Shown: positions 37,216 to 50,236, numbered from the stretch's first letter. The stretch is DNA of 64,000 nt from Piliocolobus tephrosceles (GCF_002776525.5 NC_045444.1:29769444-29833443), one strand, 5' to 3'. Translations and numbers: made by a program. Notes: generated by a model not told the origin, from the letters alone.

Positions 37216-37405
37216 TGCACTATTTATGAGGTACTCACATTGTGCCAGCCACTATGTCAGGCTCCAAAACTATATTATCTCGTTTGGATTAACTTCACCT
37301 TCACAATAATACTGTAAGGTAGGTATTATTAGTCCCATTTTAAGAGACAAGAAAACTGAAGCTCAGAAAAGTTAAGCAATTTTTCCAAAATCTTATAGCT
37401 ACTAA
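37215..37405 (-). repeat. MIR SINE, antisense, abutting a sense MIR
   Basis: 'attgtgccagccactatgtcagg', 'taggtattattagtcccatttt', 'aaaactgaagctcagaaaagttaagcaa' is the reverse complement of MIR. It lies head-on against the sense MIR at 37025-37215. Confidence 0.75.
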
Positions 37406-39290
37406 ATGGCAACATTGAGGGTAACTACATTAGGCCATACAAAGATCTGTACTCATATGTTTCATCATCATCTGCTGGGGGTCTGCATAACTCTTCATTA
37501 GTTATGATTTTAACAGCAACTCAGTGCGACCCTCTAAGAAGTAGATTTCAGTAACACAGAGGTTCTCTAACATTCCATTGGACGCACCAGCTGGAAAGCT
37601 GAGGCACTTGTTATTTTGAATTGGCCCATATTAATTCATCAATGTCTACTTCTTTCTTAATTTATCCTAAATATAGGCAAAGACTACCATGTTTGACAAC
37701 CAGAAAGAGTATTAATAACCATAATCTCCTTTGAAGTCTCCAGAGCTACTGCCTTGAAATTTTAAACAAGGGTTGGTTAAGAATTTCTGACTAGATGCAA
37801 CAGGACTTTCTGAGTGACAACTGTCTTCCTTTCCTAGTCAAGAAAGACAAATGGATGTACAGCCACTAGCAAGCAGGAGTTAGTTATTTGTTTTCTGTTT
37901 TGTTTTTAGATAGCTTGTAAGAGTCTATACGAGAAAAGAAGTTAGATTATTTTTAAACAAAATAAAACAAAAATCAATGAGCAGATAATTGCTTAAATTT
38001 GTCAAAAAGGAAAGCTATAGACATAGGAAAGATAGCTTGTAGAAAAGATTATAAAGTTGTATACAAATGGCAGGCAGGCAATGTATGTTTTCCAGTATAA
38101 TACCAGAGCAACTGGCAAATGAAGAAAAGTCAGTGCAGAAGCTACCCAACAGGATGATTCAGATCAGCTGAGACATGATATTCATTTACAGCTAGACAGT
38201 CCATCAGGTAACTGACGCCAGGACAACGCCCAGAAGAGTATGGGTCAATATATCTACTAGGAATACTGAGTTTCTCCTTCTGCTTTCATCTCTTGAAAGA
38301 TATCAAAGATCCTACTAGAGGTACACACCTTACTTAATCCATCTATAGGAAATCTGAGGTATGAATATTATGCTGCAATCTGAAGGTCAGAGATTTGAAA
38401 GCTATTAGTTACATCATGCCCTGTTTTATAAAAGAAACAGATATAAAAATCAGGCACCAAAGAGACACAAGTTCAAAGATTTCACAGATTATGTTGTAGA
38501 GGGTGGAAGTCCCTCCCTGTAAATTAAATTTGCATGCTGAGGAAGAAGTAATAATGTAGACTGAGTCTGGAAATAAATATGCAAACTAATGGGTTTTCAA
38601 AAATTTGAAATTTCCAGGTAAGACAAAACTAATACATAGATGTGTGTGGGTTTTATTTTAATTTTGTTTCGGATAAAGAGGGTAGAGTTCATTTCTCTTC
38701 AAATTCTCCATGACAATTCTTAACCGTTCCACTGTCACACTTCCTAGCTGAGAAACAAAGCAGAATCTGCTTGACGATTGAGCCTGTTTCTATTTGCCTT
38801 CAGTGGTAAGAGAAAAATATTATTAATTTAGTCATCCTTTAGTTTTGCCTTTACATTATTTCAAATTTTTTCAGTATTTATTTTCAAACCTGTTATTGAT
38901 TTTCTTCAGAGTCCTCTAGGTACTATCAAATTTGCCACATTAGGTTCATGTTATAGAATTCAATACCAAACACTCAAAATCCACCCAGAAATGTCATCAC
39001 CTAACTCTCCTTTTCAACAACTCACTTAACCTCTCAAGACCTCCCTTTCTTCAGCTGCAAAATGACAGCAGTTTGATTAGAATAACTCTAAAGCCATAAC
39101 TGTGTTAATATTTGTCATGTCATCTTAGTGTCAGGTATTAATATCTTAAGATGTTTAATCTTAATAAGAAAAAACAAAGTGACACCACAGAAAATATTGT
39201 ATAATAGCAGACAAATAACACCTTATTCATACTACTCTGTGGACAATTATCTGTGTGACTATTGTCAAGTCACTGATACCACTTTGTGGT
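37406..39290. other. Intronic DNA, mostly unrecognised
   Basis: 38990-39110 ('cactcacttaacctctcaagac...tcttcagctgcaaaatgaca'-type phrases) looks like a MIR core. The rest gives no recognisable signal. Confidence 0.4.
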
Positions 39291-39294
39291 TGTC

Positions 39295-39706
39295 TTGTCT
39301 GTTTTTTGTTGCTATAACAGAATACCTGAGACTGAATAATTTTTAAAGAACAGAAGTTTATTTAGCTCATGTTCTGCAAGCTGGAAAATACAAGGGCATG
39401 GCCCTTGCTTCTGGTGACATAACATAGTCAAGGTCAAAGGAGAATCAGACACATGTGAAGAAACAAAACCAAAGAAGCATCCTGGCTTTTTAACAACCCA
39501 CTCTCCAAAACTAATCCATTTCCACAGGAACTAATCCAGTCTTGCGAGAGCAAGAGCTCACTTACTACAATATGGCATCAAGCTACTCATGAGCCATCCA
39601 GCCCCATGACCTAAACACCTCCCACTGAGGCCCACTTCCCACACTATCACATTGGGGATCTAATTTCAACATGAGTTTTGATGGGTACAAACTCAAACCC
39701 TAACGA
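39295..39706 (-). mobile_element. MaLR LTR (MLT1/MST type), antisense
   Basis: 'gttgctataacagaatacctgagactg' is the reversed LTR 3' end. It is followed by 'ctcatgttctgcaagctgg', 'ggaactaatccagtcttgcgag' and 'cctcccactgaggccc'. It ends near 'aaactcaaaccctaac'. Confidence 0.75.
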
Positions 39707-39865
39707 CTGCCTTACTGACAAACTGAAGACAGAACATCTTACAGCTTCTTCTGGTTGTACATGATGATACCAGACAGAGTCCTTTATTTAACAGTAACAA
39801 CAAAAACTGAAGGCACAGAAAGTGACGGGCATATTACACACTGACTTCTGGGATGATGATGTAGT

Positions 39866-40030
39866 GGGTTGAAATGTATACCCCAAAAAGATACATCCAA
39901 GTCCTAACCCATAGTACCTGTGAATGTGACCCCATTCAAAATGTCTGTGCTGATTTAATCACGTTTAGATGAGGTCATGCTAGATTAGTGTGGGCCCTAA
40001 ATCCAATGATTTTTTTGCTTATAAAAAAGG

Positions 40031-40067
<37 letters not shown>

Positions 40068-40297
40068 GAAGAAGGTCATGTGACAACAGAGGTAGAGACT
40101 GGAGTAATGCAAAATAAAAGCAAAAAAGAATGTCAAGGATTTGGGGGAGCCACGGGAAGCCAGAAAAAAGGCAAGGAAGGACTCATCCCTACAGCCTCAA
40201 AGGGAGTGTGGCCCTGCTGACCCTGATATTAAACTTCTGGCCTCAGAACTGTGAGAGAATAAATTCTGATCTTACAGCACCCTTAGGAAACTAATAC
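39866..40297 (+). mobile_element. MLT1-type MaLR LTR with an internal CA repeat
   Basis: 'gggttgaaatgtatacccc', 'aagtcctaacccatagtacctgtgaatgtgacccc', 'gatgaggtcatgctagattagtgtgggcccta', 'tcagaactgtgagagaataaa' and 'aggaaactaataca' follow MLT1 order. A (CA)n has expanded at 40031-40064 in the part that normally holds 'acacagagacac'. Confidence 0.85.
40031..40064. repeat. (AC)n microsatellite
   Basis: About 16 AC units inside the MLT1 LTR. Confidence 0.97.
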
Positions 40298-40639
40298 AGA
40301 TGGTCAAATCAGTACAACAGGAGATGGCCAGGCAAATAAAAAAAATTACTAGAAGAATTCCAAGAAATATGTTCTCTTAGTGAAACTAAAAGACAAGTAG
40401 CACCAATTTTTTTTTTTAATTTAAGCTTTTACAATATTGAAAAGTAGTGCCTTTGAATGGGATAAAACACAGGCTACATCTTAACCATCTACCACTAATT
40501 TCCCCTTTGAAAATAGAGAAACTAACTGACTTCTGAACATATCAGTTTCTTTGCCTAAAAAGTGAGACTTAACAAACTAATCAGTCATGCAAGAGTGCAA
40601 AGAAAATTAATGACATTATGCTGAGTCCTTTTGCAATCG

Positions 40640-40690
40640 AATGGATGGATGGATGGATGGATGGATGGATGGATGGATGGATGGATGGGT
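40640..40690. repeat. (GGAT)n tetranucleotide repeat
   Basis: About twelve uninterrupted GGAT units, followed by the degenerate 'gggtgatggac'. It is a likely polymorphic marker. Confidence 0.97.
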
Positions 40691-41214
40691 GATGGACATT
40701 TTAGGGATAGGTAAGGCATGGATGGAGATTGTGAATTATAAAACCTTCTGACACTGCAAAAAAATAATTATATCTTGTCTCTGTCACACCTAGAGACCAA
40801 AACATGATCAACTATCTAAAAAATAAATTTCATCTGAATGTTTAAATCCCTCAAATAGTGAGAAAAATAAGTATAAAATAGCAGCATTCTTTTAAAAATA
40901 TTTTTAGCTCTGATTAAAAAATAATGAAAATTACTAATATAAAACAACAATCTGTCCAATTGGTGTTTTCTTTAATTAGCAAGAACATTTAACCTCTTCA
41001 ATAAGCTTTTATGTGGACAAAATGTTTCATACTACTATAATTATCCCTTCAAAGTAGCAAAACAAAAGGAAAGGAAATACCCAACAAGTAAAACAAAGCT
41101 AATAGAATTATTACTGTTATATTTATACTTATAATCTACAACTGGTGAAGGTAAAATAAAACAGAAAATACTATTATTTGTACTAGGCCCAGACTGTACA
41201 CTATAGACAATATT

Positions 41215-41470
41215 CTCAAACTTGGATGCACATTAGAAAGACCTGCAGGGTACATATATGTATGTATGCATACATATACACATTTTGAGACAAGGTCTGG
41301 ATATGTTGCCCAGGCTGGTCTAGACTCCTGAAGCTCAAGCAATCCTCTAGCCTAAGCCTTCCAAGTAACTGGGATTACAAGTGTGCACCACCGTGTGCAG
41401 CTTATGCAGGGTATTTAAATATAAACACTGATGCCCAAGGCCCTCCTGCAAGGCAGGGCTATCCCCTATG
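41215..41470. repeat. hAT MITE carrying an old Alu fragment
   Basis: 'caaacttggatgcacattagaaagacctgcaggg' (from 41219) and 'aacactgatgcccaaggccc' (41425) are the two halves of a hAT-Charlie MITE. The Alu fragment lies between them. Confidence 0.5.
41253..41404 (-). mobile_element. Short AluJ-type/monomeric Alu fragment, antisense
   Basis: 'gagacaaggtctggatatgttgcccaggctggtc' (from 41286) to 'gtgcaccaccgtgtgcagc' is about one Alu monomer. The 9-bp duplication tgcagggta at 41244-41252 and 41405-41413 shows that it inserted as a short unit. Confidence 0.7.
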
Positions 41471-41734
41471 GCAGTACACAGGGTTTGTTCTGTGCCATTC
41501 AGTGGGCACCATTTACTCAATACAGCGCAATCTGTGAGAGAGAAGGGTAACAAAGAAGTGAATACAAAGCATTAATGATACTGAGCCACTAAACGAACAC
41601 TGATTAATGATTTATCAAATAAGCAGCACCATACTTCAGCTCTGTGGGCAACTGGTTGCTTTTATTGAGCAGCCATTGCCTACATGACATTATGAGTATG
41701 TTCTGTTCCCTAGGAGATTGCCTTCTCTTTTCTT

Positions 41735-42040
41735 TTTCTTTTTTTTTTTTTTTATTTTCTCTGAGACAGAGTCTCTGTCACCAAGGCTGCTGGAGTCCAG
41801 TGGCGCCATCTCGGCTCCCTGCAACCTCCACCTCCCGGGTTCAAGCAATTCCTCAGCCTCCCGAGTAGCTGGGATTACACGTTCTCGCCACCAAGCCTGG
41901 TTAACTTTTTTTGTATTTTTAGCAGAGACGGGGTTTCACCATGTTGGCCAGACTGGTCATAAACTTCTGACCTCAGGTGATCCACCCAACTTAGCCTCCC
42001 AAAGTGCTGGGATTACAAGCGTGAGCCACCATGCCTGGCC
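41735..42040 (-). mobile_element. AluS, antisense, with perfect target-site duplication
   Basis: This is a complete Alu in reverse orientation. The 15-bp duplication gccttctcttttctt is at 41720-41734 and 42041-42055. Confidence 0.95.
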
Positions 42041-42055
42041 GCCTTCTCTTTTCTT

Positions 42056-44223
42056 CACTGCATAATAGAGTCCTATTATTCATTTAGTATTTTATAGTAA
42101 ATGTAGTATTTTAACATTGGATATATTTCATAATATTAAGGAATTACTTGGTGTTTTATCAGGGTGGTAATGATATTACAATTATGTTTTATTTTTAAAG
42201 AAAGTTTATCTTTTACAGGTATACAATATAATATATAGCGCCATGAATGGAATGTCTAGAATTTGCTTCAATCTAATCTGGGGTGGAAAACAACTAGGCA
42301 GAGTTCTGATAAATCAAGATTGACTATTTATTTACACTTGTTAAAAGGTAAAAAGGTTCATTATCTGTTCCTTCTATTTTGTATATAGTTAAAATTTTCC
42401 ATAATGTCCTTGCTCACTCATTCAAATCACAACAGGAAACTCTACGTACCTCTAATAAGCAAGTTACATTAACGAGAAAATAAAAAAATATACTTACAAT
42501 GGATAGTACTATCCTGAGGAAAGGACCAGGTAGTCATTCTTTAACTATGTGAGTAAGGATTTATTTATTACAAAAATAACTGGCTGTCACTGAAATCTTT
42601 TGATAACTCAATCAAGGTGATATCTAAAATGCTTCTACGCATGAAAATTGCTGAGAGATGGCTGAAGCAAAGGAAACCAAGTGCCTTTTACAACATATCA
42701 AACAACAACATAAAGGGGACTTTATCTTAGCTGGGATTATACAATAAGTCACTAATAATCACTGATGCCTAAATAACAATTCGGTAAAATTTATGTCATT
42801 TCCAAGAAACAGACAATGATAAAAGCAAAGTTTTTAATGATGTAGAAGGAGTACAGTAAAAATCTAAAATACAAAGGAAGAGTTAGGAGGGCATAATTCT
42901 AAGGGATGGTGAAAAACATTCAAGAGCTACAGAGGTCAAGCAATACAACCTGAAAAGAAACCGTGATACACTGTTCCTACAAAGGAGACCATGTAAATTT
43001 GTATCATTGGCAAGTCAACAGCTAGACCCCCATTATAAAACCACTATGTTCCTCCACTGTTCTCTTCTCACATCAAAATCTTTACATTTCCAGAAAGGCC
43101 CTGAGTTTTAATACTGTATAGAAAGTTCCAGTCTAATGAAGCCATTTTTCCTGCTACATTTATATTCCCTAAACCAGAGTTTCTCTGCCAGTGAACTAAC
43201 AAATGGTAACAGTTTTGTGCATATTGCCACTGTGACAGGAAAAAGAGAAGTCTCAGCACTCTGTCTTGTAGATCCTATTTGTCACTTTAAATTCTATCTA
43301 ATGTGCTTTACATGCATTATATCTATATCTTTTGCCACTTGAAAAAGAATCCAAACAAGAAAAGTGAAAACCACCAAAATAGCCACCTTCTCCTCTGTAC
43401 TAAACAGGTAACTAATTATACAACAAGGAAAAAGTATTTCTACTAAAATAAAGCATACTATTTGTGCAAGCATTTTAAAAAGTATTAAGCAGTTAACTAT
43501 ATACAAGCAGGGTTGTGCAATATGCAGAACAAGGAAGAAAGAAAAGGAAAATAGGGAGTAGAATCTTGCAAAGCAATTGCTGAATAATAAAGCATTAGAA
43601 AATTGGCTATCATTGTTTTCCTATTTATATCTTATCTGGATATAAACACAACTGGAATATTGGACACAGCAAAAGTATACATTATCAATTTTGATTGATA
43701 TTTCTTAGTATAATCATTATTTATTCATTCATCCAACAAATATTTACTGAACACTAAGAATTAGACTCTGAGAATGGTGGTAAGAAAGACAAAGTCTCTG
43801 CCCTCACGGAACTTAGATATAATAAAATACTTCCGGGGAAAATCTATGATGATCTTTGCTTATAAAATTTCAAGAAAAGGGCAGTATTAAATATCATAAA
43901 ATACCAAAATAACCCTAAAGTATACTTTGTATATTTGCTTTTGAATTTCAGTTGCTCAAGAATCCATAAGTTAATTATCTATTACTTCATAACTTTTGCT
44001 TTTCCTCCACTGACTACTCCTCTACCACAACTAATACTGTACAAAAAAATAGAATACTGTTTTGCAATGACAAATGTAAAATATTATTAACAGCTATTCA
44101 AAACTGTTTGCTAGTGAGCTTCTCTGGTAAAATACTTGAAGTAAAGGGTGAAAGAAACGAATGAAAAGAAGATTTAGAAAGATTTTGGAGGAGATAGGGT
44201 TGTGAAAAGTTAGAGGTGTTTAT
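42056..44223. other. Intronic DNA with old repeat fragments
   Basis: 42235-42410 belongs to the same old family as 20655-20820. 43715-43830 ('ttcattcatccaacaaatatttactgaacac...tctgccctcacggaactta') is an antisense L2/MIR-type 3' end. The remainder is unrecognised. Confidence 0.45.
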
Positions 44224-44236
44224 CCTAGGTTAACTC

Positions 44237-44532
44237 CTTTTTTTTTTTTTTCTCCTGAGTCTCCCTCTGTTGCTCAGACTGAAGTGCAGTGGTGCGATCT
44301 CAGCTCACTGCAACCTCTGCCTCCCAGGTTCGAGTGATTCTCTTGCCTCAGCCTCCTGAGTAGCTGGGATTAGAGGAACCTACCATCATGCCCGGCTAAT
44401 TTTTGTAATTTTAGTAGAGACAAGGATTCATCATGTTGGCCAGGCTGGTCTTGAACTCCTGACCTCCGGTGATCCATCCACCTCAGCCTCCCAAAGTACT
44501 GGGATTGCAAACATGAACCAATGCACCCGGCC
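44237..44532 (-). mobile_element. AluS, antisense, with target-site duplication
   Basis: This is a complete Alu in reverse orientation. The duplication taggttaactc is at 44226-44236 and 44533-44543. Many CpG sites have decayed, which indicates moderate age. Confidence 0.92.
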
Positions 44533-44543
44533 TAGGTTAACTC

Positions 44544-45514
44544 TTTAACCAGTTATAAGAAAGAATTAAATAGATTGTCAAAAAAGTAGGGAGGTCCAAT
44601 GAGCAGGTTAGGTATCACCTGCTGCAACAAGTTGGTCAAATATATTTCTCCATCTCTCCTGCAGCATATTTACCTTCAGCCTCAATTAGCAAAAGTAAAA
44701 ATGTGTTCCAAGATTTTTGAAAGAAATAAAAAGGAAAGTTTATTTCTATAGGAAAAAAAATGCAAAACCAATTTACATAAGATTTCTTTGTAAGTTTTAC
44801 CTACTAATACAATGCTTTCAGCATATTTGTGAGTTTCAAAGATATGTTCAAGCTAAATAATTTGCACTAACGGATGACCAGTGACACAGCTGACCTGAAA
44901 TGACCAATTACTATTCCATCACAATTTCTCTTGTGAACAAGAAACTTTTATTATGTTTACTAAAGCTTGTATCAATTTGAAGAATGTACATTAGAACATT
45001 TATTTTCATTTATCTAATTTTTTTGGCAGCTATGATGTTCAGCTGTTACTCTTTTATTAAAATTAATGTGAGAAATATCATCATGTGCAGACATTCACAT
45101 AATTCTTTTCCTTGGGGCTTAAGCAAAGGGATGATGTATAAATGTGAAATAACTATTTTGTATTAGAAAGTTAGTCTCATTCTATCACGGGTATGAAATA
45201 AAGGCTACAGACATCGTCAAACCTTCAGAAGATACAAGAGACTATACACCTTTTATTTCTTTAAGAATTCTTTAGTGTTTACTAGATAAGAGAGCAATTC
45301 AACCACTTTCCATGTTATCTTTTTCATACAGATAATTCTTATAGATATTTCTGAATCAAGTATCTAGTAGCAAAGTGTCATATAAATAGCAGGCATTACA
45401 TAAATGTTAACTGAAGAAAATGAATTAAAGTGAAGTGTTCTTAATTGACTTTTCTAATTACAAAAACATAAAATGACATAAAATGATCACTATTTTAATC
45501 CATTACTACACCTA
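44544..45514. other. Intronic DNA without recognised feature
   Basis: AT-rich sequence with nothing that I can name. Confidence 0.5.
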
Positions 45515-45614
45515 TTATATATATTACATAATATATATTATATATGTGATACATATATTATGTTATATATACACATAATATATATCGTGTGTGTGTGTGT
45601 GTGTGTGTATGTGT
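45515..45614. repeat. TA-rich tract followed by (GT)n
   Basis: 'tatatatta'-type repeats run to 45585, then about twelve GT units reach the antisense AluJ, of whose tail they may be derivatives. Confidence 0.9.
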
Positions 45615-45905
45615 CTTTAAAGAGAGAAGGTCTCGCTCTGTCACCTAGGCTAGAGCTCAATGACAGGATCGTAGCTCATTATAACCTCAAATTCCTGGGC
45701 TCAAGTAATCTTCCTGCCACAGCCTCCCAAGTAGCTGGGACTACAGGTGCACACCACAACACCTGGCTAATAATTTTTCAAAATTTTTTTGTAACAACAG
45801 GGTCTTGCTATGTTGCCAAGAAAGGTCTCAAACTCCTGGCCTCAAGCAATCCTGCCTCGGCCTCCCAAAATGCTGTTACTAGAGACGTGAGCCACTGTGC
45901 CCAGC
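45615..45905 (-). mobile_element. AluJ, antisense
   Basis: 'gagaaggtctcgctctgtcacctaggc' to 'gtgagccactgtgcccagc', both monomers present, with strong divergence and an inserted 'aacaacagggtcttgctatgttgcc' right arm typical of AluJ. Confidence 0.88.
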
Positions 45906-46269
45906 ACCCCCAAATATTTGATTGCTGATATTTAGCTATAATTCAAAATTGATACCAGAACTGAAATAGTTAAAAGAGAGAATTAAAATCTGCAAATAAT
46001 ATTCCCTCTATTATTTCTTCCCACTGTATCACTATGCCTATCAAACCACCTATAACTGAGGAATAAAAGGAGCACATTATGGTTTCAGGCCAAACACTCT
46101 TTAAGTACTACATTTTTTAAAAAGTATTAATTCTTTGTCATCTCTCCTACTCACATTTTAAAATAAACAAAGACTAGAGATTAAATAATGTTTAAAAAAA
46201 CACTCAGAGCAAATCAGTCACTTAGGGGAACAGTACAAATCCTAACTAAAACATTTCCAACTTTAAAAC

Positions 46270-46490
46270 ATTATTTACTCCATAGTTTACAAAATATTCC
46301 TGGAAGATTATTATCATCTCATTTGATCCTAACAAATCTTGAAGATAAAAGGAAAGAGTATTACTTTTATTTTCACCATGTAGCAGATGATGATACAGAA
46401 TGAGAGTGATTTGCACTTTTAAAGTTGAGCAACTGAATTAGGCTTACATTTAGTTCCTCTGACTTCTAGTCCAGGGCTCTTTCCTCGTCC
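46270..46490 (-). repeat. Probable MIR, antisense
   Basis: 'tctcatttgatcctaacaaat' followed by 'gatgatgatacagaatgagag' and 'gacttctagtccagggctcttt' follows the reversed MIR layout. It is strongly decayed. Confidence 0.45.
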
Positions 46491-48986
46491 CTCTGGGCTC
46501 CTTTGTAATTAGATGTCTAATAGGCATATGAGAGAATATCAAAAATCTTCATATGTTCCTAGGAATGCCCAAACACTGAAGAAATTCACACTAAGTGGGC
46601 TAATATTTGTAAGTTGGGATTAGTCAGTATCTATGTGCCTAATTTGTGGTTTGGAGTTGAGAACAAATACATTAGTTGGTAATACATTAGTTGGTAAGAC
46701 AAAATAAGTGAAAGAACAACTAATACTCGATGTCTATGAAAAACAGAAGGCATTCTTGGTTAGATGTGCTTAACTAAAAGAGGACTGCATGACAAATTTA
46801 AAAATAAAACAGAAATGTAGATAAATGTTGATGAGTACAAACTGGATATCCAAAATTGCAAATGTGGAAATACTGATTCAGATGGCACCATTTCATTATA
46901 CTCTATTAGATGAAAGACTTCAGGTGACTCACAGATAAATCTGGAGTGAAGGGATTTCCCCACCACTACCCCCCACATTTTAAAATGTAAAACTAAAGTA
47001 CCAAACAAAAGCAGGTTGCAGATTTTCTACCAGTTTTCTAAAACATAAGGCATATCAAAAATTTGTAAATATTCATGCCCCATCTAAAGTCTAAATCTTT
47101 AAGCAAGTAAAAAAAAATATTACCCTGTTTCCTGTAAAACAGATGATAATAGAACATAAATACCCTGAACTCTCCCAAGTTTTGACATCATCAATATCTG
47201 AAGGGTTTAACATCAAAGCTCACAATATCTAGTAGAAACCCTACAACATAATAGCTGAGAAGCACTGATAATGCAAACTCCTTCGTTTCTGGAACCAACG
47301 AAGGCTGAAAGATGTCATAGCAAAAAAGAAACTCCTACTCATCAAAACTGTATTTTTTATTAATTCTAAGAGGCTGGTACTCACCACAATTCCTCTCAGA
47401 GTTAGACATCTAATTAGAACCTGCATTTTTAATACTCGTTAATACATGTAAAACATATGCATGCTGAACATATTAAAGAACAAAAGTTTCTGGGAGCTTT
47501 TTTCCATGGAAAAAATAAAGAAAACGCAACTGTGTTCAAGTAGATCACTACCATCTGCCAGCATTTTATCTAAAATAAAACTGACTGAAAGAAGACAAAT
47601 ATTAAGTTCATGTTTCCAAAAGCCTGAATGTTCCTCAGGTAGTTCAATTCTAAAACTGTCACTGTTTCTATTTCTTATGTGTATGTGTTGGTATGTGCAC
47701 TTTCCTTTTTCTACTCCTAGTTCTAAATACCAAAATCAATGAAATGGTTACTTTCATAAAGTCTACTGACATATTAAACAGTGTTCAAATTTCAGAGCAA
47801 ATAAGAACTTAATTCTTAACCTCTGCTTCTCTTTCAAAAAATACTGCAAATAAAATATGAATGTCATTAAATATCTTCGAAGACTTGGAAAAATAATAAT
47901 ATTGCTACTAAAATAAGTGCATAATCCTACCAATCACTCTTCATAAACTTAAAAGCTATCATCTCTTCATTCCCATCAATTATAATAAAACAGTAAGTCA
48001 AGGATTCTTAAATCTTTGCAGTAATGGCATTGAGCTATTTCTTGGTTTCCCAGCAGTGATCCTCTTATAAAATAGTATAGAAAAATACTTTTCAATAAAA
48101 GTGAGTTCATTTTTTCTGTTTTAAAAAGTTAAAAATTCCCTTTGAAAATCCTGAGGCTTTTTCTAATACTAAGTAATGATATAAAATGATAGCTAAGAAT
48201 CATTACATTTGAATAAGAAACTCCATAATACAATTGCTACATGTGCACATGCATGCCCACAGACACACACACACACACACACAAAATATACATATAATAT
48301 ATGCTTTGAATTATATTGGCTTTTATGAAAATATTTCTCATTGTATTTAAATTTATAATAAAGGAAAAAAATAATGACAAAAACTAATTCACATTCTTAT
48401 CTACTTAAATTTTCTAAAAATCTTGGAACCACCAGAACAGTCTGAATACAAATAAATATCTGTATCAATACTGGATACACAGAGAAAATATGAGCTAAAA
48501 TCCCCCCATACCCTATATTTTAGATCTCTACTATAGTGAAAGATAGGTTACCAAGCGAAGGAAATTTTCTTAGAAATATATTAGAGTAAATGACCCTTTC
48601 AGAATGCTGACTCAAGTGAACATTGTTCAAATGGTACCAAAGTCAACAAACAATAAAACCTCAGAACTATATTCAAAGGAAGAAATTTACTTCTTAAAGC
48701 ATATTGCTTTATTTACCTTTGTATCATTTGTGCCTAGCACATAATGTGTGTTCATCAAATGTATACCTGCTATTCCAGATCACTGAGGAGGAAACTGGCT
48801 TTTCTGAACTACATACCAAGTATCGCGACAAGCAGAAACTTTACTCATTCATTTTCACTCTGAGAACTAGCATAATACATGAACTCTACAGATGCACTTA
48901 GTACCTTACTTTGTGGCAGAGGGGAAAGTGGTGACAAGTTAATGCCAAATAATGAATCACTTATTGATTGTGTGTATTTATATACA
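46491..48986. other. Intronic DNA, mostly unrecognised
   Basis: It contains an exact 15-bp tandem duplication (46666-46695), a (CA)n at 48261-48283 and an L2-like 3' scrap at 48710-48760. No exon signal is seen. Confidence 0.45.
48261..48283. repeat. (CA)n microsatellite
   Basis: About eleven CA units. Confidence 0.95.
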
Positions 48987-49323
48987 CAGTCATACATTGC
49001 TTAATGATGATACCTTCTGAGAAATGTGTCATTAGGCAATTTTCTTATTGTGTGAGCATCATAGAGTATACTGACACAAATCTAGATGGTATAGCCTACT
49101 ACATACCCATGCTATATTTGCATAGCCTATTGCTCCTAGGCTACAAACCTGTACAACATGTTACTGTATTTAATATTTTAGGCAACTATACCACAGTGGT
49201 ATTTGTGTATCTAAGCATAGAAAAAGTAAATTCTATAGTAAAAATAGGCAATTACATACCTTATGGGACCACCATTGCACATGCAATCTATCGTTGACCA
49301 AAATGTTATGTAGCACATGACTG
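48987..49323 (+). mobile_element. MER2 (Tigger) DNA transposon, full length
   Basis: It opens 'cagtcatacattgcttaatgatg', runs through 'gatggtatagcctactacata' and 'cctattgctcctaggctacaaacctgtac' (from 49128) and closes 'tagcacatgactg'. The ends are inverted repeats of each other (cagtcat / atgactg). About 337 bp matches the family's usual length. Confidence 0.85.
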
Positions 49324-49941
49324 TATATTTGTGTAGATATACATATGTGTGTGTATGTATATATATAACTGTGTTTAAGTGGAAGAAGGCAGTATTACAT
49401 TAGATTTTTAAAGAAAAATTTTAAAACATCTACGTTGATAGAGTAACTTAAAATGCTGCCAAAACAAACTTACTGAGCCAATGTAATGAGTAAATATGAA
49501 TAATTTATTATTAGCATTATCTAGTTTTTAAAAGAATTATAACCACTAAAGTAGTTTAATTGTGACCTCTGTAATTTTGACTAAATTAATTTATATCCCA
49601 AATCCTTGTCACATAGATAGGACAAAGGTAAATTTCAGTTCCGTTCCAGACAAATTTCATAACTAGTAAAATGCAAATAACACAACTTTCATCCATATTG
49701 CCAGTTCTTTTCCTGCCTTCCATTCCTACTATTAATGTTCTCATTTAGAATCTCACTATTTTTCCACTAGAGATTTAGAATTCAATGACCATCTCCTATA
49801 CTGATCAATGGTCTCCATCCAATACTGCTGTAATAATCGTCCTATCCAGTTTTCCTTACCTCACTCTCATGTTCTCTTATAGCTCTCATTGGAGTTTTTG
49901 CCTGAAAAAGCATCATTTCCGCTTATTTAAATCCCAGCAAT

Positions 49942-50236
49942 GGGTCAGACACAGTGGCTCATGTCTATAATTTCTGAACTACAGGAGGCCAAGGTGGGAG
50001 GATAACTTGAGGCTAAGAGTTCAAGGCCAACCTGGGCACCATAGCAAGACACTGTCTCTGCAAAACAAAACTAAAAAGTAGCTGGGCGTGGTTGCACATA
50101 CCTGTACTAGCTAGGACTAGCTACTACAGAAGGCTGAGGTGGGAGGATCATTTGAGCTGAGGAGTTCAAGACTGCAGTGAGCTATGACTGCACTACCACA
50201 CTCCAACAGAGCAAGACTTCGTTTAAAAAAAAAATA
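49942..50236 (+). mobile_element. AluJ, sense
   Basis: 'gggtcagacacagtggctcatgtc' to an A-tail, both monomers present, highly diverged. Confidence 0.88.

Noticed and set aside
40640..40690. Regular repeats that could suggest an array such as CRISPR
   Set aside because: It is a plain (GGAT)n tetranucleotide microsatellite with no spacers, in a vertebrate genome.
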